Shown here piece by piece: positions 1 through 5,554 of a stretch of DNA of 5,554 nucleotides (its first letter is position 1; each line of letters starts with the position of its first letter). A model generated the notes under the pieces. That model saw only the letters and a list, made by a program, of their open reading frames with translations. It was not told the origin of the DNA and did not search any database. A program made the position numbers and the translations under genes. The DNA lies in the NCBI GenBank assembly GCA_938044055.1, contig CALIQO010000525.1:1-5554 (forward strand), given 5' to 3'. The DNA comes from an uncultured Saprospiraceae bacterium. Lineage in GTDB: Bacteria; Bacteroidota; Bacteroidia; Chitinophagales; Saprospiraceae.

Positions 1-503
1 TAGATGCAGACAGCTTAGTACATGGTCTGTACCTAACTTTCAGAAACAATGGCGATACGCTTGAGAAGGCTATGTATACACATGGTAAGCTTAATGGTAA
101 TAGAACCTTGTACTATCCAGATAATCTTCCAGAACAAGTAGAAAACTATGACATGGATTCTCTATCCGGCATATATCAAGTTTTCCATAAAAATGGTCAA
201 TTACAGTTTCAAGGAAAATTTGTAGAAAATAAATTACAAGGTGAAACCAAGACTTACTATGAAAATGGAAAATTGAAGGAAGAAGTAATATTCGTAGATA
301 ACGAAGAGAATGGTCCTTTTACAGAGTATTACAAGAATGGAGGAAAAAAGTGGGAAGGCGAATTTAAAGATGGTGACAACGAATTCGGATTGTTACTGCA
401 CTTCGCCGAAAATGGAGATACCATTAAGAAGATGGAGTGTGACGAGTTTTTTATCTGTAGGACCATATACCGCAACGAAAAATATCCAGAGGATGTGGAG
501 TAA
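1..503 (+). CDS. MORN_2-repeat protein (YwqK-like), 5' partial
   Basis: The reading frame is open from base 3 to the TAA at 501-503 and continues off the left edge, so the ATG at 72 is an internal Met and not the start. The 166 visible residues consist almost entirely of six MORN_2-type repeats of the form G-x-(Y)-x-x-(Y/F)-x-x-N-G. Their first Gly residues fall at visible residues 8, 32, 56, 80, 104 and 129, a period of 24 residues with one extra in the last step. The tail (ECDEFFIC region) carries two Cys six residues apart and no repeat. Databases often label such proteins 'toxin-antitoxin system YwqK family antitoxin'. Nothing here supports an antitoxin role, since the partner gene is porQ. 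MORN_2 proteins are common in Bacteroidota and their function is mostly unknown. The N-terminus is missing, so I cannot tell whether it is exported. It overlaps porQ by 11 bases and is probably co-transcribed with it. Confidence 0.85.
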   Translation, partial: DADSLVHGLYLTFRNNGDTLEKAMYTHGKLNGNRTLYYPDNLPEQVENYDMDSLSGIYQVFHKNGQLQFQGKFVENKLQGETKTYYENGKLKEEVIFVDNEENGPFTEYYKNGGKKWEGEFKDGDNEFGLLLHFAENGDTIKKMECDEFFICRTIYRNEKYPEDVE

Positions 504-1548
504 GTTTTCTATAATCGGAGTGGTGGTATTTTTTATACCTGTGTCATTAATATCACAGACTTCTTCTCAAGAAGCTTACGAATTTTTATCTCTGCCTTCT
601 TCTGCAAGAGAGACAGCTCTAGGTGGAAGTGCAATAGCTGTTGTAGATGAAGATATATCGCTGGCATTTTCTAATCCAGCTTCTCTCAATCCGCTGATGC
701 ATAATCGGATAAATTTCAATTACAATTTTCATTTCGCAGGCATCTCTAATGGTTTTTTCTCTTATGGAAGAACCGTAGACAAGTGGAAGGCGACTTTCCA
801 CGGTGGAATAAAATACATCGACTACGGGAATTTTACTGGAGCTGATGAATTCGGTAATATAGGAGACACATTTTCTGCTGGCGAGATATCCATGTTTGTC
901 GGAGGATCTTATATGCTCAATAAAAAACTTAGGATTGGGTCTAATATAAAATTCGTGCAATCAGATCTAGCCGGATACAATAGTTTCGGGCTAGCTGGTG
1001 ATCTAGGTATGGTGTATTATGACGAAGAACGAAGACTCGTTTTATCTGCTGTCATTAAGAATGCAGGGTCAGAGATTTCCTCATATCGTCCAGATCTTAG
1101 TGTGTCACCTATCGACATCCAATTAGGCCTGTCTAAAAGATTAAAGCATCTTCCATTCAGAGTAGGAGTAGTAATGCATCATCTACATAGATGGGACGTA
1201 AGGTATGATAGTGTTCTAGATCAGGAGGTTGATATTCTAGGAGAGGCCATAGAATCGGGCGCCTTTTCTAAGTTTGCAGATAACTTCTTTCGCCATTTTA
1301 TTTTTAATGGAGAATTTCTGTTCGGAAGTACTGAAGTTGTGCGTCTGAGGTTAGGCTACAACCACATGAGAAGGAAAGAACTATCCGTTTCAGGCTTGAG
1401 AAGCCTAGCGGGATTTAGCTTGGGATTAGGGATTAAGGTGTCTTCATTTCGGCTGGATTATGGGGTAGGGTATCACCACCTTGCTGGTGGCGTTAATCAC
1501 ATCAGTATAAGTACAGATCTAGATTCTTTTTTCAAGAAAAAAATCTAA
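493..1548 (+). CDS. porQ: Type IX secretion system protein PorQ
   Basis: This is a 351-residue exported protein of the PorV/PorQ outer-membrane beta-barrel family. In known systems PorQ is a membrane anchor of the T9SS attachment complex with PorU, PorV and PorZ, which processes cargo at the cell surface and links it to a surface anchor. A signal peptide covers about residues 1-21, with likely cleavage before Gln22 (SLIS|QTSS). It is followed by the family signature near residues 31-66: FLSLPSSARETALGG, then acidic DEDISLAF and NPASLNP. Later family-like segments are YIDYGNFTGADEFG (108-121), DNFFRH (263-268), RLRLGYNHMRRKEL (284-297) and a C-terminal run of alternating beta-strand residues. 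Length fits the family. I chose the ATG at 493 because it directly precedes the signal peptide. The frame is open back to 310, but that stretch lies inside the MORN gene and would bury the signal peptide. AGAGG (488-492) abuts the start, so initiation probably depends on coupling to the upstream gene. Confidence 0.9.
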   Translation: MWSKFSIIGVVVFFIPVSLISQTSSQEAYEFLSLPSSARETALGGSAIAVVDEDISLAFSNPASLNPLMHNRINFNYNFHFAGISNGFFSYGRTVDKWKATFHGGIKYIDYGNFTGADEFGNIGDTFSAGEISMFVGGSYMLNKKLRIGSNIKFVQSDLAGYNSFGLAGDLGMVYYDEERRLVLSAVIKNAGSEISSYRPDLSVSPIDIQLGLSKRLKHLPFRVGVVMHHLHRWDVRYDSVLDQEVDILGEAIESGAFSKFADNFFRHFIFNGEFLFGSTEVVRLRLGYNHMRRKELSVSGLRSLAGFSLGLGIKVSSFRLDYGVGYHHLAGGVNHISISTDLDSFFKKKI

Positions 1549-1560
1549 AGTTTTAATTTT
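1521..1560 (+). terminator. Possible weak terminator of the MORN-porQ unit
   Basis: AGATT at 1521-1525 can pair with AATCT at 1542-1546. One C-A mismatch follows, and the pairing then extends through T/A pairs (1527-1530 with 1537-1540) around a short loop near TCAA. A T-rich stretch (GTTTTAATTTTT, 1550-1561) comes next. The hairpin is AT-rich and weak, and it overlaps the last codons of porQ. It is placed where a terminator is needed, because the opposing gene ends 4 bases after the porQ stop. The minus-strand copy has no T-tract after the stem, so it would serve mainly the + strand. Confidence 0.3.
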
Positions 1561-2734
1561 TAGTCAGCCATAGTGAAGGATTCAGTTTAGACTTGTCTTT
1601 CCATACTTCGAAATGTAATATAGAGTCTTTTTTATCTAAGCGGCCTATTGCTTGACCTTCCTTTACTTCGTCATTTTTAGTTACAGACACAACATACAGT
1701 TTAGAATATACGGTATAGTAATTAGAATGCTGGATGATTACCATATAATCGTAACCGGGGATTTTCGTTACGCCGATAACTTTTCCAGAGAATACGCTTA
1801 ATACTTCTGATCCTGAAGGTGCAGCTATATCTATTCCGTTGTTATTGACCTTAAGCCCAGCGATGGTAGGATGTGCTTGTGTACCAAATTTACTTTTAGT
1901 AGAGCCATTGATTACGGGCCAGTTTAAGTTTCCTTTCGCTTTCGCAAATGTTTTAGTGACAGCAGGAGTAGCCACCTTTTTTTCAACTACTTTTTCTTCA
2001 TTTTCTAAGGTCTTCAACTCCGCTATTATGAATCTTTCAATTGCACCATTCAGTGCTTCTCTTTCTTCATTCTGGGATTCTAATTGTTGCTGAAGTTTTT
2101 TCTCATCCTTACTCAATTTGCTCAACAACTCAGCTTTCTTTTTCTTTTCGGATTGAAATAAGGACTGTTGTTGTTTATTGGATTCAAGGAGGGCAATCTG
2201 TCTTTCCTGTTCATCATGGATGAATTGGTTCTTCTCAGAAATATTTTCTCTGACTGATAATATTTCTTGAGATTTAGATATACAGAATGATTCGAATTGT
2301 TTCGTATACCTCCAGCGTAAAAATGCTTTATTAAGGTTTTCTGCAGAGAGGATGTATGTCCACTTACTGGTTCCTTTTTTCTTAAGATAGGCGTATCTGA
2401 GTAATTGTGCATATTGATCCTTAGTGACCTCTAAGTCATTCTCCAGTTTTGTCAGTTGTGCCTCATTGGATTCAGTTTCTTCCTTACTCAGATTTAGAGA
2501 AGCTTCTAGGTTCTGTAGAAGCAGACGACGTTGTGAGATTTTAGAATCTAAGAGATTTATTTCTTCTAAGTTTTTAGATTTAGTAGCTGCTGTAGATTCT
2601 AGACTTTTCTGTGTACGTTCTATCTGAGAGATGATATCGGTTCTCTGTTTTTCAAGATCTGTTCTATCTTGACTTTTTACATCTATAGATAAAACTAGAA
2701 GAAAGATATATACCAGACTAATTAATTTCTTCAT
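1553..2734 (-). CDS. EnvC-like murein hydrolase activator (degenerate LytM/M23)
   Basis: This 393-residue periplasmic protein has a signal peptide (about 1-21, cleaved near VKS|QDR) and a long charged coiled-coil region (about 23-118 and 148-250). A linker segment around 114-147 (YAYLKKK...WTYILSAENLNKAF) separates the two coils. A LytM/M23 domain fills about 269-393. The fold is clear: HPTIAGLK, NGIDIAAPSGSEV, SGKVIGV, LHFEVW and LNPSLWL. The zinc and catalytic positions are changed, however. Asn298 stands where HxxxD needs His, Ile372 replaces the first His of HxH (ILHFE instead of HLHFE), and Lys345 stands in the YxxL segment (YSKL) where active enzymes have YxHL. Asp302 and His374 remain. 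Domain order and active-site loss match EnvC, which activates N-acetylmuramoyl-L-alanine amidases for cell separation, so this protein probably does not cut peptidoglycan. The start overlaps the DUF4292 gene by 17 bases, which suggests translational coupling. It is the last gene of its operon. Confidence 0.9.
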   Translation of the reverse strand: MKKLISLVYIFLLVLSIDVKSQDRTDLEKQRTDIISQIERTQKSLESTAATKSKNLEEINLLDSKISQRRLLLQNLEASLNLSKEETESNEAQLTKLENDLEVTKDQYAQLLRYAYLKKKGTSKWTYILSAENLNKAFLRWRYTKQFESFCISKSQEILSVRENISEKNQFIHDEQERQIALLESNKQQQSLFQSEKKKKAELLSKLSKDEKKLQQQLESQNEEREALNGAIERFIIAELKTLENEEKVVEKKVATPAVTKTFAKAKGNLNWPVINGSTKSKFGTQAHPTIAGLKVNNNGIDIAAPSGSEVLSVFSGKVIGVTKIPGYDYMVIIQHSNYYTVYSKLYVVSVTKNDEVKEGQAIGRLDKKDSILHFEVWKDKSKLNPSLWLTKN

Positions 2735-3482
2735 AATGATCAGGTATATCGAAGGTAGTACGCTTCGGTTTTTCGAAGCTTATCTCTTTAAAATCTAACT
2801 TGAATTGTGCTTGACCGTCGTCGACAGGAAGGGTGTAATTTCTCAAGTAGGGAATATTTCCTTTTCCTTCCATTATTTTATAGTCGCTGTATTCTGCTGT
2901 GGCAGTCCGCTCTTGATCATCTGTATAAGATAACTGTTCTAAGGTAAGGTCATAGCCATTGATATAATAAACCAAGTTCATAATTTCTAAGGTACCTTCA
3001 AGCCTGTATCTGTTTTCTTCCTGAGTAGTGGTTATGGTCCCTGGGTCAGGAACTATTGAATTACCTATCAGTAATTGCTGAGCTAATGAAAAATCAAAGT
3101 CTATATTAAACGCTTGCTCAAGCTCTGCGATGCTTCCTTTTTCATATTTCTGTTCTAGTCTATATATGATAAAGAATGAATCTGGACGAATGAGTATCCT
3201 GCTGGCTTCTGCTTTAAACTTTCTGAAAACCATCCATATCATTGAATCCTTCTTCATTCTGAGATAAACTGTGCCCGATACGTTTTCTTGAGGGGATTTA
3301 ATTTTTGCACCAGCTCTACTGGCATACCAATCAAAATCTACATTGCGATCTTCTAGAGATTGTATCAATACTGAGTCTGTTCTGACCGGTGCAGGTCCTA
3401 GGTCAACCAGCTTTTTAGTTTTCCCACAAGAACTTATAAGCACAACTGCGATAAATGCCAGACATGAAATCCTTATATACAT
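2718..3482 (-). CDS. DUF4292 lipoprotein, possibly LolB-like
   Basis: This 254-residue protein has a lipoprotein signal peptide. A short basic N-terminus and hydrophobic core are followed by the lipobox ISSC with Cys19, then GKTKK. I recognise it as DUF4292 from its place between a TPR gene and an EnvC-like gene in Bacteroidota, its length, and the C-terminal FDIPDHYEEI segment (244-253). The mature protein appears mainly beta-stranded: WYASRAGAKI (52-61), GTVYLRMKKDSMIWMVF (70-86), ILIRPDSFFIIY (96-107), a helix-like ELEQAF and LAQQLLIG (133-140), then further strands. This order resembles LolB/LolA-type proteins, which bind lipoproteins in a half-open beta-barrel, but that is inference from pattern and no function is established here. 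The gene begins 5 bases after the TPR gene stop and overlaps the EnvC-like gene by 17 bases. No clear ribosome binding site is visible. Family assignment is fairly sure; the LolB idea is moderate to low. Confidence 0.85.
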   Translation of the reverse strand: MYIRISCLAFIAVVLISSCGKTKKLVDLGPAPVRTDSVLIQSLEDRNVDFDWYASRAGAKIKSPQENVSGTVYLRMKKDSMIWMVFRKFKAEASRILIRPDSFFIIYRLEQKYEKGSIAELEQAFNIDFDFSLAQQLLIGNSIVPDPGTITTTQEENRYRLEGTLEIMNLVYYINGYDLTLEQLSYTDDQERTATAEYSDYKIMEGKGNIPYLRNYTLPVDDGQAQFKLDFKEISFEKPKRTTFDIPDHYEEIN

Positions 3483-3487
3483 AGAGA

Positions 3488-4978
3488 TTATTGTTTCGGC
3501 TTGAAGTCCTTAGAAATCAATTCTTCTGCTTTCTTTCTAGCTTCATCTGCCTTTTCTTGAAATCCTTGAGTATCGTAGATGTCTCCCTGTAGTGACCATG
3601 CTAGTGGATTTTTTCCTTCACTTAACGCAATGGCTTCCTCTATAGATTTCTGACTTTCAGGATACTTTTTAAGACCAAGAAATGAGTATGCTTCTTCTGT
3701 TTTAACCTTGCTTTTCCAGTTGTTGTTTTTGCCCGATATAAAGTATGCTTCTTTCAGTATTTCTATAGCTTCTTGATGGTTTTCTAGCTTGTTCTGTGCA
3801 ATGGCATAGTAATAATACCCTTCCATTTTATTGGGAAAATAATCAAGAGCATCATATGCTGTCGTTGATAACTCTGTATATGATTTTTCATCAAGAAGCA
3901 GAACCATCAATTGCGACCATACTGAGAATGTTGTATTGTCTATAGTTAAAGACTTTTTATAAGTTTCTATGGCTTCTTGGTTTTTACCAGCAAGACTCAG
4001 TGCATCTGCATGGATGGCGAGACACTTAACTTCTCCTGGGTGTACAAGACAGAGCCTGGATGTAATTTCTAGAATGGAACTACCGAGGACACTGTCTTGA
4101 GTATTGTAATATTTATCAAGGAATGGAATAAGTTCTCGGACTTTGGCGGATGGATCTATAGAGGTATCTTCTATTACGGGAAGCATGGATCGTAGGAAAG
4201 AAGCATCATCGCCTCCTTCTGAGTTAAGCGTAGCAAGTGCGGCATTGGCTCGGGGATCATTAGCATCTATGGCGATTGCTTTATCATACCATTCTTTGGC
4301 ATTCTTTTTCTTTCCTCGTTGAAGGTAGAACTGGGCTAAATTGTTTAGATATCTGCTGTTGCTAGGGTAAGCTTCTGCAAGTAACTTTAGTGTTTTTTCT
4401 GCTTTCTTTTCATTTTTTTGTTCCGCGTATTCTTGATACAAGACTTCTAATAATTCTTCTCTTATCTCGTGTGTTTTATGCCAGGTTTCTACTTCTTTTT
4501 CTGCTTCTTTTAGTTGACCATTACTGACAAGGCTCTTGATGTAATTATCTATGTGACTTAAGTCATCAGAATCTATTATGGTTAATTTTTTAAATGCGTT
4601 TCCTGCTTCACTATACTTTTCAAGGTCTATCATTAGGTCAGCATAAAACAACTGAACCCATACATCTTCAGGTAATTCTCTTACAGCTATGGATGCATAC
4701 TTGTCTGCATCTTCATAGTTTTCAGTTATGTGATAGGCTTTCGCTAACTCTAAAGCGACAACACCATTTTTTCTATCTTCTCTGTACAATTCTAGAAACT
4801 TAGGGATGGCTATATCGTACTTATTCATATAAGTATCTATAAGCGCATCCATATATTTAGTCTGGGCATCTACTTGTTGTTGAGTGCTTCGTTCGCCTTG
4901 AGCAGTCAAGCTAGATGATAGTATCGATGACAGGATTACTATACATCCGATCATCCATGATTTTCTACGTTCAGTCAT
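3488..4978 (-). CDS. Exported tetratricopeptide-repeat protein
   Basis: This 496-residue protein has an N-terminal signal peptide: basic ERRK, a hydrophobic core at about 8-25, and likely cleavage before Gln27 (LTA|QGER). Cys12 lies inside the core without a lipobox, so a soluble periplasmic protein is more likely than a lipoprotein. The rest is alpha-helical with about ten TPR-like helix pairs, roughly at 41-72, 74-106, 107-140, 142-172, 208-241, 319-350, 352-384, 387-420, 425-455 and 458-490. The clearest is 208-241, with LNNLAQFYLQRGKKKNAKEW and DKAIAIDANDP. A less regular region at about 250-315 separates the two TPR blocks. TPR arrays bind other proteins, so a scaffold or adaptor role for the two envelope proteins encoded downstream is plausible, but the partner is unknown. 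An in-frame TAA 15 bases upstream of the ATG fixes the start. It lies 61 bases after the pyruvate kinase stop and 5 bases before the DUF4292 start. Confidence 0.88.
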   Translation of the reverse strand: MTERRKSWMIGCIVILSSILSSSLTAQGERSTQQQVDAQTKYMDALIDTYMNKYDIAIPKFLELYREDRKNGVVALELAKAYHITENYEDADKYASIAVRELPEDVWVQLFYADLMIDLEKYSEAGNAFKKLTIIDSDDLSHIDNYIKSLVSNGQLKEAEKEVETWHKTHEIREELLEVLYQEYAEQKNEKKAEKTLKLLAEAYPSNSRYLNNLAQFYLQRGKKKNAKEWYDKAIAIDANDPRANAALATLNSEGGDDASFLRSMLPVIEDTSIDPSAKVRELIPFLDKYYNTQDSVLGSSILEITSRLCLVHPGEVKCLAIHADALSLAGKNQEAIETYKKSLTIDNTTFSVWSQLMVLLLDEKSYTELSTTAYDALDYFPNKMEGYYYYAIAQNKLENHQEAIEILKEAYFISGKNNNWKSKVKTEEAYSFLGLKKYPESQKSIEEAIALSEGKNPLAWSLQGDIYDTQGFQEKADEARKKAEELISKDFKPKQ

Positions 4979-5039
4979 ATAATTAGTAAACGGTTAGAAA
5001 GGCACATTAATTCCACTGCCACTCTGAGGATAACGTTTT

Positions 5040-5554
5040 TTATTCGACGATTGTTATTTTAAGCATATTCGTTCTGAATCGCTTATGAATCGGCATACTA
5101 CCTGTATTGATGATAACATCCCCTTCTTTAATTTTCTTTTTATCTTTCAGCAGGTTGCATACATCCTCTATGGTTTCATCTGTGGTAGTAAACTTAGTAT
5201 AATGAAAACACTTTACACCCCATACTAGATTCAGGGTTGCGAGCATGTGTACACGTTCAGAAAAGATAAAGATGTGGGAGTTAGGTCTGTATGAGCTTAT
5301 CTTAAATGCGGTGTATCCTGAAACGGTCAATCCACATATCCCTTTTGCTTCGATCTTTTCTGCAACTATAGCTGCTTGAATACACATGGTATCAGAATAG
5401 AAAGTTTCTGACTCACGATTGGGCTTTGGTCTTTTATTCTGTAGGGTGTAGTGTTTTTCAGCTTGAGCAATGATCTTATTCATCGCTTCTACTACTTTAT
5501 CTGGATGCTTACCTACAGATGTTTCACCACTTAGCATAACAGCATCTGTACCAT
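5040..5554 (-). CDS. pyk: Pyruvate kinase, C-terminal part (5' partial)
   Basis: The gene runs off the right edge. About 170 C-terminal residues are visible, roughly a third of a normal pyruvate kinase of about 475 residues. The frame reads GTDAVMLSGETSVGKHP at its visible start, the highly conserved pyruvate kinase segment near the end of the catalytic barrel, so the Met in MLSGET is internal and not a start. The pyruvate kinase C-terminal domain follows: AIVAEKIEAKGICGLTVSG, YTAFKISSYRP, the ERVHMLATLNLVWGV strand-helix, GDVIINTGSMPI and a final RTNMLKITIVE. The enzyme makes pyruvate and ATP from phosphoenolpyruvate and ADP in the cytoplasm. The substrate, Mg and K binding residues of the barrel lie outside the window. 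The visible part is intact and ends at a TAA. The downstream TPR gene has the same direction, 61 bases away with no strong hairpin between, so read-through into the envelope operon is possible. Confidence 0.95.
   Translation of the reverse strand, partial: GTDAVMLSGETSVGKHPDKVVEAMNKIIAQAEKHYTLQNKRPKPNRESETFYSDTMCIQAAIVAEKIEAKGICGLTVSGYTAFKISSYRPNSHIFIFSERVHMLATLNLVWGVKCFHYTKFTTTDETIEDVCNLLKDKKKIKEGDVIINTGSMPIHKRFRTNMLKITIVE

Noticed and set aside
310..492. In-frame upstream extension of porQ, open back to an ATG at 310
   Set aside because: It overlaps the MORN-repeat coding region, resembles no known domain, and would bury the porQ signal peptide about 60 residues in.
72..503. ATG at 72 as the start of the MORN-repeat protein
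   Set aside because: The frame is open to the left edge and residues before this Met form a clear repeat (HGLYLTFRNNGD), so the gene begins outside the window.
1..503. Toxin-antitoxin system based on the usual 'YwqK family antitoxin' label
   Set aside because: No toxin-like gene is adjacent. The downstream partner is porQ, and the label derives only from MORN_2 repeats.
619..960. Open frame of 113 codons on the minus strand, opposite porQ
   Set aside because: It lies wholly inside porQ, has no recognisable domain or signal, and is the kind of chance frame expected opposite a gene.
1839..2627. Several short + strand frames (and a minus-strand frame at 2122-2412) across the EnvC-like gene
   Set aside because: The sequence composition follows from the coiled-coil coding strand, and no domain or start signal supports them.
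4594..4803. Short + strand open frame opposite the TPR gene
   Set aside because: It is a shadow of the TPR coding sequence with no features of a real protein.
4979..5039. Possible promoter or terminator in the 61-base gap between pyk and the TPR gene
   Set aside because: I find no match to the Bacteroidota TTTG / TAnnTTTG promoter pattern and no stable hairpin with a T-tract. The gap appears to hold nothing I can name.

Overview
The window looks like chromosomal DNA from a member of the Bacteroidota. The main evidence is a PorQ-type component of the type IX secretion system (T9SS), which is known only from that phylum, and a TPR protein / DUF4292 lipoprotein / EnvC-like series that is familiar from it. 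Other supporting signs are AT-rich DNA, signal peptides cut just before Gln, and gene starts with little or no Shine-Dalgarno sequence. I cannot name the genus.

Layout: six protein genes fill almost the whole window, and no gap exceeds about 61 bases. On the + strand are the 3' part of a gene for a MORN_2-repeat protein (1-503) and porQ (493-1548), which overlap by 11 bases. They run head-on into a minus-strand series read from right to left: the 3' end of pyruvate kinase (5554-5040), a secreted TPR protein (4978-3488), a DUF4292 lipoprotein (3482-2718) and an EnvC-like LytM/M23 protein (2734-1553). The last three are almost certainly one operon (5-base gap, then a 17-base overlap). Pyruvate kinase lies 61 bases upstream and may be co-transcribed. 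The two convergent units are separated by only 4 bases, and a weak hairpin lies in the 3' end of porQ.

Function: apart from pyruvate kinase (glycolysis), every gene with a visible N-terminus encodes an exported protein of the cell envelope. PorQ is an outer-membrane beta-barrel-like protein of the T9SS attachment complex. The EnvC-like protein has lost the LytM zinc ligands and should activate a peptidoglycan amidase rather than cut the wall itself. The DUF4292 lipoprotein has features that resemble the lipoprotein receptor LolB. The TPR protein is probably a periplasmic scaffold. There are no mobile elements, RNA genes, CRISPR arrays or signs of recent transfer. I see no clearly new system. 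The best leads are the LolB-like reading of DUF4292 with its wall-remodelling partner, and the tight coupling of a MORN-repeat gene to porQ.
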